This document shows, in pieces, positions 29,555 to 40,292 of a stretch of DNA of 64,000 nucleotides. This DNA comes from Hominilimicola fabiformis. Lineage in GTDB: Bacteria > Bacillota > Clostridia > UBA1381. Numbering within the stretch: the first letter of the stretch is position 1; each line of letters begins with the position of its first letter. The translations under genes were made by a program, and so were the position numbers. The DNA lies in assembly GCF_020687385.1 (NCBI RefSeq), contig NZ_JAJEQM010000004.1:124001-188000 (forward strand), given 5' to 3'. The notes beneath the pieces are model-generated. The model did not search any database. It saw only the letters and a program-made list of their open reading frames with translations, and was not told the DNA's origin.

Positions 29555-31771
29555 TCAGCCTTTGATTAGGTTTTCGTAATCGTCCTCAGGCATTGGCTTT
29601 GCACAATAGAAACCTTGAATTGTATCGCAATGCATTTCTTTCAATAAATCGTATTGATTTTTTGTTTCAACACCCTCTGCCGTAACCGACATTTGAAGTG
29701 TATGTGCAAGCGATATTGTGCTCAAAACAATGGCCTTTGACTTATCGTCTGTTTCCAGTTTATCGACAAAACGTTTGTCAAGTTTAACGATGTCACAAGG
29801 CAGAAGATTAAGCATATTAAGTGAAGAATACCCGCTGCCGAAGTCATCAAGTAAAACTTTAATTCCGTGCTTTTTACATTGCTTTGTAAGCGAAATAAGC
29901 AAGCTTTCGTTTTCTGCAAGAATACTTTCGGTAAATTCAACTTCAATCAGATTTAGCGGTATTCCGTACTTTTCAACCGTCTTGATATGATCCTCAACAA
30001 AGTTTTCGTCCAATAACTGCAGGAGTGATACGTTTACCGATATTGGCGAAACGTCATAGCCCAAATCAAGCCATTTTCTGATTTTGGCACAAGTTTCTTC
30101 AAGCACATATTTGTCAAGCTTAATAATATCGCCGTTCTTTTCAAACAGCGGTATAAACATACCCGGTGAAATTATTGTTCCGTTAGGTTTTTGCCAACGT
30201 ACAAGAGCTTCTGCACCGTCAAATTTGTTTGCGTTAATATTGAATTTAGGTTGGAAATAAACCTTAAATTCTTTGTTTTTAATAGCATCCTCAAAGCCGT
30301 TTTCAATCGTTTTCTGCATCATAATATCATTACGTTGCTTTGAAGAATATATTGCATATTGCGATTGTGAGGACTGTCCTTTCAAATGCTTTTGTGTTAT
30401 TCTTGCACGATTAAGCATTGAATTTATCTTCATATCTCTGTCATCCACAAGATAAATTCCGACAGATACCGTCATATTATATACACCGCCTGCCGGACTG
30501 TATAATTTAAGCGAGTTAAAGAAATCTGCGCAAGCGTTATCTAACGACTTAGTATTGTCGTATGTGATTAATGCGACAAAGTGGTCGTCAAAAATTCTTG
30601 AACACAATTCTTTTGGCTCAAGTCGCTTATAAATGGCAGACCACAAAAATTTTAAAGCTCTGTCGCCTTCGTCATCACCGAAAAAGTCATTGATATATTG
30701 AAAATTGTTTATATCAAGGTTAATTAAAGCATAATTTTCATCTGGATTGTCTTTCAGTGTTTTCTCAGCCTCAAAAACAAATTTTGTATATGACATACCG
30801 CCTGTAAGACTGTCAACGTAAGCCATTTCCTCAAGCTGCTTTTGACTGGTGGTTTTTGCTTTGATTGCCGTATGCAATAGGTAGAAAAATACGATTGAGC
30901 AAAATACGATGAACAGGTAACAGCATATAAGAATTTGAGTTGTGTACTTTGTCACAACGTTTTTTGGCACAACGGTAAGTATGTACCAGTCGTTTATATT
31001 AAGCGGTGTATAATAAATGTATTTTTCAATGCCGTTAAGCATTATTATTCCGTCTGATTTACCTTCTTTTAAATCGGCTTGCATTTGCTGTATGGCACTG
31101 TCATTTTTGCTTGACGCTTGACTCATTTCATCAAACAGATTGTCGAATGTCAATCCGAATGAACCATTATGAGATGAACCGACAATTCTTTTTCCGTCGC
31201 TGTCAATGACGTAAGAATATCCTTTGTTTTCAAATGTAGGCGTTGAAATTGAATCTGCATATCGGGAAGTCAGATATGTAGAGAAAATTACGAATTTATT
31301 TTCGCCGTCTATTCTTATGGGTGTAGTGCATACAAGAAATGTAAAATCATTATATGAATCGCAAAAGAATTTAGTTTCTTCGCTGTTAAAAGCCTCTTTT
31401 GTATTAGGAAATTGAGATAAGTCGATTTCGACTCCGTTTATGTCGGTAAGCTTGCCGTCAGGTGTTATAATTCCTAAAAGATGCTGTTGATCATCGATTT
31501 GGCTATGCTTTAAAAATGTAAGAATATCGTCAAAAGAGGCATAACCCAATTTTTCTATATAAGATGCCGCATTTTCTATGATTTTTGCATCTCTTCCGAG
31601 TTCAAGACTGAAAATAGTCTGATTTTGGTGTGAAATTTCAGAAAGAGTAGAAATCGTTCGTTGATTTGCCGCATAGGTAATATAACTGGCATAGCTGATT
31701 ATAACAATAGCAATAGTGACAAGCAGGGCAATTGGAAGTCTCAATCTTTTTGATATTGTTTTTTTATACAT
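29555..31771 (-). CDS. Membrane Cache sensor with degenerate GGDEF and intact EAL domain
   Basis: The ATG at 31771 is chosen because GGGGAGGC lies just upstream; the frame could run 35 codons further with no ribosome site. Two transmembrane segments (about residues 13-33 and 290-315) flank an extracellular Cache-type sensor. The GGDEF-like domain has lost its signature (SRIFDDHFVAL in place of GGDEF), so it should not make cyclic di-GMP. The EAL domain keeps EALVRW, NVSLLQLLD, EVEFTES, LLDDFGSGYSS, KLDKRFVD, AEGVET and QGFYCAKPM, so it should be an active cyclic di-GMP phosphodiesterase. Binding of a ligand outside probably tunes this activity. An orphan sugar-binding lipoprotein gene lies just upstream on the same strand, but a terminator separates them. 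Confidence 0.93.
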   Translation of the reverse strand: MYKKTISKRLRLPIALLVTIAIVIISYASYITYAANQRTISTLSEISHQNQTIFSLELGRDAKIIENAASYIEKLGYASFDDILTFLKHSQIDDQQHLLGIITPDGKLTDINGVEIDLSQFPNTKEAFNSEETKFFCDSYNDFTFLVCTTPIRIDGENKFVIFSTYLTSRYADSISTPTFENKGYSYVIDSDGKRIVGSSHNGSFGLTFDNLFDEMSQASSKNDSAIQQMQADLKEGKSDGIIMLNGIEKYIYYTPLNINDWYILTVVPKNVVTKYTTQILICCYLFIVFCSIVFFYLLHTAIKAKTTSQKQLEEMAYVDSLTGGMSYTKFVFEAEKTLKDNPDENYALINLDINNFQYINDFFGDDEGDRALKFLWSAIYKRLEPKELCSRIFDDHFVALITYDNTKSLDNACADFFNSLKLYSPAGGVYNMTVSVGIYLVDDRDMKINSMLNRARITQKHLKGQSSQSQYAIYSSKQRNDIMMQKTIENGFEDAIKNKEFKVYFQPKFNINANKFDGAEALVRWQKPNGTIISPGMFIPLFEKNGDIIKLDKYVLEETCAKIRKWLDLGYDVSPISVNVSLLQLLDENFVEDHIKTVEKYGIPLNLIEVEFTESILAENESLLISLTKQCKKHGIKVLLDDFGSGYSSLNMLNLLPCDIVKLDKRFVDKLETDDKSKAIVLSTISLAHTLQMSVTAEGVETKNQYDLLKEMHCDTIQGFYCAKPMPEDDYENLIKG

Positions 31772-31866
31772 ATATTCTGTGCCTCCCCAAAAAAGAAAAT
31801 ATGAATAATTAATTATAAGTATAATTATATTATCATAATAGGCAGAACAGTGCAATAATTTCAAAT

Positions 31867-31894
31867 AAAAAAACACATATAAATGTGTTTTTTT
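31867..31894 (-). terminator. Terminator of the sugar-binding lipoprotein gene
   Basis: An A7-CACAT / ATGTG-T7 hairpin with T run on the minus strand, about 13 bases after the stop codon. Confidence 0.85.
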
Positions 31895-31906
31895 GGGGAT
31901 TTTACA

Positions 31907-32962
31907 CTAATATATATCCGATAATGAGTCGATGTTTGTGCGGTCAAACATAATCGGGTCGCCGAGTATTATTTCGCTTGCATTGTCCTTGTCAGCGGTG
32001 ATTGTCTTTTCGCCGAGTGAACCGGCGGTAAATGTTTCACCTATGCTGCCTGTTATTTCATTTTCGTCAAGGGCTTTAAGCGTGTAGGCGGTAAGGTAGC
32101 CGAGATCGGTCGTATTCCATATGTACAATCTGTCGCACGTTCCGTCTTTTATGTATTCGGATAATTCACTCGGAAAACCAAGTCCTATAAGATTTACATC
32201 CTTGCCGGATTCTTTAAGTGCTTTGGCGGCGGAACTCAAGCCTATTGTCGTAGGAACGATAATAGTTTTAATAGCGTCATTTTGCAAAAGATATTGTGTT
32301 TCCGTGTAAGATTTGGTTGCATCATCATCGCCGTAAGCTATTTCGATAAGAGGCATATTGCTGTATTTTTCGGGATTTTCTTCTATTTCGAGCTTTAGAT
32401 AGCGTATCCATTGATTTTGATTCGGTGCACTGCCTGTGGAAGTTAAAATCGCAAAACCGCCTTCACCGTTTGAAACGTCATACGCACTCTTTATAAAATT
32501 TCGTCCGAGTACTTCCGGATCGGCTTGTTGAATATGCGTTTTTCGTGAAATTGAATTTACGGGTGCATCAACCGATATTACTTCAATGCCTGAATTCAGA
32601 GCCTCGGTAAGTGAAGATTCAAGTGCGTCGGCATCGTTGGCGGAAATGGCAATTCCGTCCACGTTATTATCTATAAGTTCGTTTATAATTTCAATTTGTT
32701 TGTCGGCAGTTGCGGAAGTAGGCGCTTTGTATATCGCTTCAATGCCTATTTCGTTGCAGGCACTTTCAAAACCCTCAAAAACTTTTTGGCTATACGGATT
32801 TTGTATATCTTTTCCGACAAAAGCATAGACGGTTTCATTTGCTGATTTCTCCGAAGGAGAAGGAGTCGATTCGCTCTGCGGAACAGAACACGCAGTAAGC
32901 AATGAAATGCTTATCGCCAATATAGAGGGAATTGAAATTAACTTTTTTATATATTTCTTCAT
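31907..32962 (-). CDS. Orphan periplasmic-binding-type sugar lipoprotein (RhaS/LsrB class)
   Basis: The ATG at 32962 is preceded by GAGGAGG; a longer frame (from 32989) has no ribosome site. A lipobox (LLTAC) makes it a lipoprotein. The type 1 periplasmic-binding fold is clear: TVYAFVGKDIQNPYSQKVFE, NNVDGIAISANDADAL, GIEVISVDAPVN, GFAILTSTGSAPNQNQW and NLIGLGFPSEL. The closest classes are rhamnose (RhaS) and autoinducer-2 (LsrB) binding proteins. No permease or ATPase gene is present nearby, so it either serves a transporter encoded elsewhere or works as a sensor partner. The downstream gene encodes a Cache/EAL membrane receptor, which makes the second possibility worth testing. Confidence 0.88.
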   Translation of the reverse strand: MKKYIKKLISIPSILAISISLLTACSVPQSESTPSPSEKSANETVYAFVGKDIQNPYSQKVFEGFESACNEIGIEAIYKAPTSATADKQIEIINELIDNNVDGIAISANDADALESSLTEALNSGIEVISVDAPVNSISRKTHIQQADPEVLGRNFIKSAYDVSNGEGGFAILTSTGSAPNQNQWIRYLKLEIEENPEKYSNMPLIEIAYGDDDATKSYTETQYLLQNDAIKTIIVPTTIGLSSAAKALKESGKDVNLIGLGFPSELSEYIKDGTCDRLYIWNTTDLGYLTAYTLKALDENEITGSIGETFTAGSLGEKTITADKDNASEIILGDPIMFDRTNIDSLSDIY

Positions 32963-33102
32963 AAGTGTTTCCTCCTCTAAGTCATACATTTTATATTAGT
33001 AATATTATACACCATAAAAACATAAAAATAAATATAAATATCAGTCAAAAATAACCAAAAAAAATCTTTTTTAAAAAAATAAAAATTTTTTTAAAAAAAG
33101 TG

Positions 33103-33131
33103 TTGACAAAGTAAAAAAGGTCTGCTATAAT
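33103..33131 (+). promoter_or_regulatory. Promoter of the tRNA cluster
   Basis: TTGACA (33103-33108), a 17-base spacer and TATAAT (33126-33131), 39 bases before the first tRNA and preceded by an A/T-tract that may act as an UP element. Confidence 0.93.
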
Positions 33132-33170
33132 AGTCAATGTTGTTGGCCGACACAACAGGTCAGCGCAAAT

Positions 33171-33246
33171 GGGAGTTTAGCTCAGCTGGGAGAGCGTCTG
33201 CCTTACAAGCAGGATGTCACAGGTTCGAGCCCTGTAACTCCCACCA
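33171..33246 (+). tRNA. tRNA-Val (anticodon TAC)
   Basis: Acceptor GGGAGTT/AACTCCC with encoded CCA. The anticodon loop CTTACAA gives TAC. First gene of the cluster. Confidence 0.97.
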
Positions 33247-33274
33247 AATACACTTTATGAAAATAAAGTGTTAT

Positions 33275-33351
33275 GGCCCGGTAGTTCAGTTGGTTAGAAC
33301 GCCAGCCTGTCACGCTGGAGGTCGTGAGTTCGAGCCTCATCCGGGTCGCCA
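33275..33351 (+). tRNA. tRNA-Asp (anticodon GTC)
   Basis: Acceptor GGCCCGG/CCGGGTC (one G-T pair), discriminator G and encoded CCA. The anticodon loop CTGTCAC gives GTC. Confidence 0.97.
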
Positions 33352-33354
33352 TAT

Positions 33355-33430
33355 GCCTTTGTAGCTCAGTCGGTAGAGCAAGGGACTGAAAATCCCTGTG
33401 TCGGCGGTTCGATTCCACCCGAAGGCACCA
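33355..33430 (+). tRNA. tRNA-Phe (anticodon GAA)
   Basis: Acceptor GCCTTTG paired with CGAAGGC (one mismatch-tolerant G-T pair), with encoded CCA. The anticodon loop CTGAAAA gives GAA. Three bases separate it from tRNA-Asp. Confidence 0.97.
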
Positions 33431-33458
33431 CTTCACAATTCTATGAATTGTGAAAAAT

Positions 33459-33533
33459 GCGGGAGTGGCTCAGTGGTAGAGCGTCACCTTGCCAAGGTGA
33501 ACGTCGCGAGTTCGAATCTCGTCTTCCGCTCCA
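33459..33533 (+). tRNA. tRNA-Gly (anticodon GCC)
   Basis: Acceptor GCGGGAG/CTTCCGC with discriminator T and encoded CCA. The anticodon loop TTGCCAA gives GCC. Confidence 0.97.
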
Positions 33534-33544
33534 TTTACTACAAG

Positions 33545-33574
33545 ACAAAAGACGCAAAAATATGCGTCTTTTGT
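33545..33574 (+). terminator. Hairpin between tRNA-Gly and tRNA-Cys
   Basis: ACAAAAGACGCA pairs perfectly with TGCGTCTTTTGT. The T run is short and is part of the stem, so it may be a partial terminator or a processing hairpin, letting tRNA-Cys be made by read-through. Confidence 0.65.
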
Positions 33575-33585
33575 TATTTGTATCC

Positions 33586-33660
<75 letters not shown>

Positions 33661-33668
33661 ATAAGGAA

Positions 33669-33710
33669 GATGCTGCGGCTTAAGAATATACTTAGGTCGC
33701 AGCATTTTTT
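33669..33710 (+). terminator. Terminator of the tRNA cluster
   Basis: ATGCTGCGGCTTAAG pairs with CTTAGGTCGCAGCAT (two imperfect positions), followed by six T residues. Confidence 0.9.
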
Positions 33711-33743
33711 ATATAAAATTTGATTTTGGTATGGTGGTATGAT

Positions 33744-34943
33744 ATGAAAAAGATAAAGAAATTTTTTGCCATACTTTTGATATTAGCAATAGGAATAGCC
33801 GTGATTAATTCGCAGACAGACTTTTTCTTGAATTTCGGAAGTTATGTTCCGTATCTTAAAGAAAATTGTCCGGAGGTTACTGAGTCAGTTTCGGCATTGT
33901 CCGAACGGCTTTCGAGGGTGACGGATTATATTCCTACACCGTCCGAGCTTATGGCAATGATAAAACAGGAGGATTTACCTATTGATCCGTCAGATGTGGC
34001 GGTCAATGCGTATATACAGAACAGTCCTATGCTTTCGTTTTATCCGAACGAAAATATTTCTATGATTGCGGATTATGACAGAATACAGATATTCGGAATT
34101 GTCGGCTCAAGAAGTAAATCAAATTTGATTGCGGCATTTATCGATGAAAACGGTGAAACGCTTGAACAGGTTTCGATTACGGCAAATTCCGAAAATAGTT
34201 TCAATAAAACAATATCAATTCCGAAAACGGACGGCGCATCTGTCGGTGTTGACGTGTATACCGGTGATAGGCCTTACGGACAGTTTGAAAGCTGGGTGTA
34301 TAATTATGTAAAACTTGTGCGTGACGGCAACGGCGGTTGGGTTATCGAACAGTCACCTGTGTTTGAACATAATAAGGCGATGTATGAAAAGGATAAGTCA
34401 ATTAAAGAGGCGCTTAAATACACCGCGTCTATACAGTCAAACAGTGACAGTATAATCTCTATCGCCGAACAGCTTACGGCGGATAAAACGACAGACTATG
34501 AAAAAGTGCTTGCGTTGCACGATTGGATATGTTCTTATATGTATTATGACGTTGACAGCCTTGCAAGTGACGAGGCACCGCCGTATTACGCAACGGATAT
34601 AGTAAAGAGCCGTAAGGCAGTGTGTCTTGGTTTTGCAACGCTTATGGCGTCGCTGTGCAGAAGTATTGATATACCGTGTAATGTCGTGTCGGGATACGCA
34701 CTTGGTGTCGGTAATGATACCGCGTGGACAGACATAAGTATTGCAACTGACGAACAAAATCACGCATGGAATGAAGTTTACGTTGACGGCAGGTGGATGA
34801 TTGTCGATACAACATGGGATTGTGCAAATAAAATCGAAAACGGTGAAATGAATAAGGGCGAAGTTTCACATTTGTATTTTGACGCAAATTTGCAGTTCTT
34901 CTCAAATAATCATAAAATATTGGAATACTCAAAAAGAAGATAA
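33744..34943 (+). CDS. Exported transglutaminase-like (papain-fold) protein
   Basis: The start MKKIKKFFAILLILAIGIAV is preferred over an ATG eight codons upstream because it gives a normal basic-plus-hydrophobic signal anchor. The middle (about residues 90-215) is an unassigned beta-rich segment. The C-terminal transglutaminase-like domain (about 245-390) opens with LALHDWICSYMYYD and has the Cys in AVCLGFATLM, the His in NHAWNEVYVDG and the Asp in VDTTWDC, forming a full Cys-His-Asp triad. Such bacterial domains act as proteases or transamidases on envelope proteins; the substrate is unknown. It is monocistronic, lying between the tRNA cluster and the 118-bp repeat array. A second protein with this domain is at 45703-47610. 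Confidence 0.88.
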   Translation: MKKIKKFFAILLILAIGIAVINSQTDFFLNFGSYVPYLKENCPEVTESVSALSERLSRVTDYIPTPSELMAMIKQEDLPIDPSDVAVNAYIQNSPMLSFYPNENISMIADYDRIQIFGIVGSRSKSNLIAAFIDENGETLEQVSITANSENSFNKTISIPKTDGASVGVDVYTGDRPYGQFESWVYNYVKLVRDGNGGWVIEQSPVFEHNKAMYEKDKSIKEALKYTASIQSNSDSIISIAEQLTADKTTDYEKVLALHDWICSYMYYDVDSLASDEAPPYYATDIVKSRKAVCLGFATLMASLCRSIDIPCNVVSGYALGVGNDTAWTDISIATDEQNHAWNEVYVDGRWMIVDTTWDCANKIENGEMNKGEVSHLYFDANLQFFSNNHKILEYSKRR

Positions 34944-34949
34944 TTTAAC

Positions 34950-35475
34950 GTTCGTAGGGGCGATCATCGGTCGCCAGAGTGGCAGATAAGAGCGAAAAGA
35001 GAAAAGAGCCACCCCACAGACGGCTACGCCGCCAGCTCCCCTCAATGGGAGCCATACGAAAGCCTCTCCTTGAGGAAAGGTGTCACGAAGTGACGGAGTG
35101 GTGGCAAATCGAAAGGCAAGGTAAAGCCACCCCACAGACGGCTACGCCGCCGGCTCCCCTCAATGGGAGCTATACGAAAGCCTCTCCTTGAGGAGAGATG
35201 TCACGAAGTGACGGAGTGGTGGCAAATCGAAAGGCAAGGTAAAGCCACTCCACAGACGGCTACGCCGCCAGCTCCCCTCAATGGGAGCCATACGAAAGCC
35301 TCTCCTTGCGGAGAGGTGTCACGAAGTGACGGAGTGGTGGCAAATCGAAAGGCAAGGTAAAGCCACCTCACAGACGGCTACGCCGCCGGCTCCCCTCAAT
35401 GGGAGCCATACGAAAAGCCTCTCCTTGAGGAGAGGTGTCACGAAGTGACGGAGTGGTGGCAAATCGAAAGGCAAG
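34950..35475. repeat. Four tandem 118-bp intergenic repeats plus flanking partial element
   Basis: Units begin with GCCAC at 35008, 35126, 35244 and 35362, an exact 118-bp period with only a few substitutions between copies. Each unit starts GCCACcCCACAGACGGCTAC and holds the hairpins GCTCCC/GGGAGC, CTCTCC/GGAGAG and GTCAC-GAA-GTGAC. The block up to GGAGTGGTGGC has imperfect terminal inverted repeats and is followed by AAATCGAAAGGCAAGGTAAA. The left flank carries GTAGGGGCGATCATCGGTCGCC. The stretch has no gene: its open frames are repetitive and lack ribosome sites. It fills nearly all of the 600 bases between the transglutaminase gene and dusB. Confidence 0.92.
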
Positions 35476-35546
35476 CCAAAAACATAACACAGGCTTGTCT
35501 GTTTTGGATATAATCAAAAACAAAGGGAAAAATAAAAGGCGAAACA

Positions 35547-36509
35547 ATGAAAATAGGAAATTTTGAAACAGAAAACAACGTATTTCTTGCACCGATGGCG
35601 GGAGTAACTGATTTACCTTTCAGAAAAATATGCCGAAGATACGGTGCAGGACTTGTGTATTCGGAAATGGTGAGTGCGAAAGGACTGTACTACAACGATA
35701 AAAAAACCGCCGATTTAATGCGGATAGATGACGAAGAACGTCCTTGTGCGATACAAATATTCGGCTCTGACGCTGATATAATGGCGGAAGTGATACCGAA
35801 AGTTATGGCGGTAAAACCTGATATAATAGATATAAATATGGGCTGTCCCACACCTAAAATCGTAAACAACGGTGACGGCAGCGCATTGCTTAAGACACCC
35901 GAAAAAATAGGCGAGATAGTGCATAAAGTTTCTTCCGCGTCGCCTGTGCCTGTGACGGTAAAAATTCGTAAAGGTTGGGACGATGACAGTATAAATGCAG
36001 TTGAAGTTGCAAAGATTATAGAACAAGGCGGAGCGGCGGCGATTGCGATACACGGCAGAACGCGGGCAGAGTTTTACAGCGGAACGGCGGATTGGGATAT
36101 AATAAAGAAAGTAAAAGAATCGGTTTCAATTCCGGTAATCGGCAACGGCGATATAAAATGTGCCGAGGATGCGAAAAGAATGATTGATATGACGGGTTGT
36201 GACGCGGTTATGATAGGCAGAGGCTGCGAGGGAAATCCGTTTATATTCAGACAGGTAAACGAATATCTGAAAAACGGCAAAGTGAACTTTGAACCGACTC
36301 CTCAGGACAGACTTGCACAAGCGTTGGAACATATTGAAATGCTTGTTGAAGAAAAGGGCGAAAGCCGCGGAATAAAAGAGGCGAGAAAGCATATTGCGTG
36401 GTATATCAAGGGACTTGCGGGTTCGTCGAGATTAAAGGGCGAAGTTTTCAAAATTAGTGATATTGCCACAATGCGAATATGCCTTACAGACTATATTAAT
36501 CAATTATAA
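35547..36509 (+). CDS. dusB: tRNA-dihydrouridine synthase
   Basis: The 320-residue flavin TIM-barrel enzyme shows [50 protein letters not shown] with the catalytic Cys in [24 protein letters not shown] and IPVIGNGDI. It reduces specific uridines in the tRNA D-loop using NADPH and FMN. Length and motifs fit the DusB class common in Firmicutes. The ribosome binding site (AAAGGCGAAA) is weak. It stands alone between the repeat array and guaB, which has its own promoter. Confidence 0.94.
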   Translation: MKIGNFETENNVFLAPMAGVTDLPFRKICRRYGAGLVYSEMVSAKGLYYNDKKTADLMRIDDEERPCAIQIFGSDADIMAEVIPKVMAVKPDIIDINMGCPTPKIVNNGDGSALLKTPEKIGEIVHKVSSASPVPVTVKIRKGWDDDSINAVEVAKIIEQGGAAAIAIHGRTRAEFYSGTADWDIIKKVKESVSIPVIGNGDIKCAEDAKRMIDMTGCDAVMIGRGCEGNPFIFRQVNEYLKNGKVNFEPTPQDRLAQALEHIEMLVEEKGESRGIKEARKHIAWYIKGLAGSSRLKGEVFKISDIATMRICLTDYINQL

Positions 36510-36537
36510 TAAACTTTAAAATGACGTAAAAAAGGTC

Positions 36538-38068
<1,531 letters not shown>

Positions 38069-38078
38069 TAAGAAATTT

Positions 38079-38111
38079 AAGGCAAGTCAACTTATGTGGC
38101 TTGCCTTTTTG
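38079..38111 (+). terminator. guaB terminator
   Basis: AAGGCAAG pairs with CTTGCCTT and is followed by a T run, 11 bases after the stop. Confidence 0.88.
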
Positions 38112-38116
38112 TATGC

Positions 38117-40204
38117 CTAAAACAGCCCCATACCGCCGTATGTGGCGATAAGTGCGGCGAAAACGATTGAAACCATAGACAGAAGTTTAATCAATATATT
38201 AACGGACGGACCGGAAGTATCTTTAAACGGATCACCGACCGTATCGCCTACAACGGCGGCTTTATGATTTTCGCTGCCTTTACCACCGAAATTACCTGCC
38301 TCGATATATTTTTTCGCATTATCCCAAGCACCGCCCGAATTAGCCATCATTACAGCAAGTGCAAAACCGGATATTAAAGCACCTGCAAGCATACCGACAA
38401 CACCGTTGCACCCAAGCACCAATCCGACAATTATCGGTGCAAGTATTCCGAGTGCGGCGGGGAAAATCATCTCTTTTAGCGAAGATTTTGTGCATATGTC
38501 AACGCACGTTTCATAATCAGCCTCTGCTTTTCCGTCAATCAATCCTTTTATCTCTTTAAACTGACGTCTTACTTCAACAACAATTTTTTGTGCCGCACGT
38601 CCGACAGCTCTCATAGTCATTGCACTGAACAAAAACGGCAGCATTGCCCCTGAAAATAAGCCTATAAGCACTGCGGGATTAGTGACGGAAAGATTAAGTT
38701 CAATTCCCATTTCGGTTATTTTATCGGTGTATGAAACTATCAGTGCAAGCGCGGTCAGTGCCGCCGAGCCTATTGCAAAACCTTTGCCTGTTGCGGCGGT
38801 CGTGTTGCCGAGTGAATCGAGTGCGTCCGTTCTTTCACGCACTATATCGGGAAGTCCTGACATCTCCGCAATACCTCCTGCGTTGTCGGCAACAGGTCCG
38901 TATGCATCTGTCGCAAGCGTTATGCCGAGTGTTGAAAGCATACCGACTGCCGACAAACCAACTCCGTAAAGTCCGTCCTCAAAGCTTGCCATACCTCCTG
39001 CGGTAAAGTAGCTTATAATTACCGAAATTCCGATTATAATAACAGGTATCGCCGTTGACGACATTCCCAGTGCGATACCGTCTATTATGATTGTCGCCGA
39101 GCCTGTATTTGAAGATTTTGCGAGGTTTTTTGTAGGATTGTAAGAGTCTGACGTGTAATACTCTGTGAAATATCCTATCATCACGCCTGCGATAAGTCCC
39201 GAAATAACCGCCCAAATTACATTTGAATTGTCGGGAAGTAATGTGAAAATAAGAAATGCCGAGCCGACTGCCGACAGAATTGACGCAATGTATGTACCGC
39301 GTCTTAATGAGCCTAAAAGCGATTTTTGCGTTGCACCTTCCTTTGTCGAAACGAAAAATGTGCCGATAATAGACGCAATTATGCCGATTGCGGCGATAAG
39401 CATCGGCACAAGTACACCGTTAAAGCCAAGCCCTGCCGCCGATGCAAGCGCTCCGCACGAAATAATCGAGCCGACATACGATTCATACAAATCAGCACCC
39501 ATTCCTGCAACGTCACCGACATTGTCGCCGACATTATCGGCAATGCAGGCAGGATTACGCGGATCGTCCTCAGGTATACCGACTTCGACTTTGCCGACTA
39601 AATCCGCTCCGACATCAGCCGCTTTTGTGAATATTCCGCCACCCACGCGTGCAAACAGTGCCATTGAACTTGCACCCATACCGAATGTGAGCATAGCTGT
39701 CATAACGTCATTTATGTTGAGTTTGAACACGAATTTCAAAAGAATAAACCACACACTTATATCGAAAAGTCCTAAACCGACAACGGTAAGCCCCATAACA
39801 GAGCCTGACGCAAACGCGATTTTTAAACCCTTGTTAAGTCCGTCACGAACACCGTTCGCGGTGCGTGTGTTGGCATATGTGGCGATATTCATTCCCACAT
39901 ATCCCGATAATCCCGAAAAAAATCCGCCTGTCAAAAATGCAAACGGCACAAACGGACTTAGAAATCTTTTCGCCGCAAGTACGGTCAAAATGAAAAACAT
40001 AATCGCAAAAAATATGCCGACCGTTTTGTATTGCCGTTTAAGATATGCCATTGCACCTTTGCGTATTTTGACGCTGATGCTTTTCATCATATCCGTACCT
40101 TCGCTTTTTCGCTTTACGGAGTAAAATTTGATGAATGAAAATAACAGTGCGGTAAGTGAACAGACAAGAACTATTATCGGTGCAGCAGTTTCAAAGCTTT
40201 CCAT
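38117..40204 (-). CDS. hppA: Membrane-bound ion-translocating pyrophosphatase
   Basis: The 695-residue protein has about 16 membrane segments and the family signatures GGGIFTKAADVGADLVGKVE, DDPRNPACIADNVGDNVGD, GMGADLYESYVGSI and, near the C-terminus, AGNFGGKGSENHKAAVVGDT and VGDPFKDTSGPSVNILIKL. It couples pyrophosphate hydrolysis to proton or sodium export. TTAATGKGFAIGSA has Ala and Gly where potassium-independent enzymes have Lys and Thr, so a potassium-dependent type is predicted. Which ion is pumped cannot be judged here. The ribosome site GGGGG precedes ATG. The gene is monocistronic; its upstream region contains a TTTGTAAT-N5-ATTACAAA palindrome (40238-40258). Such pumps save energy in anaerobes. 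Confidence 0.96.
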   Translation of the reverse strand: MESFETAAPIIVLVCSLTALLFSFIKFYSVKRKSEGTDMMKSISVKIRKGAMAYLKRQYKTVGIFFAIMFFILTVLAAKRFLSPFVPFAFLTGGFFSGLSGYVGMNIATYANTRTANGVRDGLNKGLKIAFASGSVMGLTVVGLGLFDISVWFILLKFVFKLNINDVMTAMLTFGMGASSMALFARVGGGIFTKAADVGADLVGKVEVGIPEDDPRNPACIADNVGDNVGDVAGMGADLYESYVGSIISCGALASAAGLGFNGVLVPMLIAAIGIIASIIGTFFVSTKEGATQKSLLGSLRRGTYIASILSAVGSAFLIFTLLPDNSNVIWAVISGLIAGVMIGYFTEYYTSDSYNPTKNLAKSSNTGSATIIIDGIALGMSSTAIPVIIIGISVIISYFTAGGMASFEDGLYGVGLSAVGMLSTLGITLATDAYGPVADNAGGIAEMSGLPDIVRERTDALDSLGNTTAATGKGFAIGSAALTALALIVSYTDKITEMGIELNLSVTNPAVLIGLFSGAMLPFLFSAMTMRAVGRAAQKIVVEVRRQFKEIKGLIDGKAEADYETCVDICTKSSLKEMIFPAALGILAPIIVGLVLGCNGVVGMLAGALISGFALAVMMANSGGAWDNAKKYIEAGNFGGKGSENHKAAVVGDTVGDPFKDTSGPSVNILIKLLSMVSIVFAALIATYGGMGLF

Positions 40205-40255
40205 ACGGATACCCCCTTTTGTTTATATTTATTCCGCTTTGTAATATTTGATTAC

Positions 40256-40290
40256 AAAAAAATCGGACGATTGTAATCGCCCGATTTAGA
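40256..40290 (-). terminator. Terminator downstream of the cytoplasmic GH51 gene
   Basis: On the minus strand AAATCGGGCGAT pairs with ATCGTCCGATTT (one G-T pair) and is followed by a T run. It lies about 150 bases beyond the GH51 stop, after the hairpin-rich region. Confidence 0.8.
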
Positions 40291-40292
40291 TA

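Noticed and set aside
35008-35475. CRISPR array
   Set aside because: The whole 118-bp unit repeats with no unique spacers, and no cas genes are present.
34979-35592. Several overlapping short open frames on both strands
   Set aside because: They lie wholly within the 118-bp repeat array, repeat the same peptide and have no ribosome sites.
39165-40124. 319-codon plus-strand frame opposite hppA
   Set aside because: It is antisense to a clear membrane pyrophosphatase and has no ribosome site; long frames opposite such genes are common artefacts.
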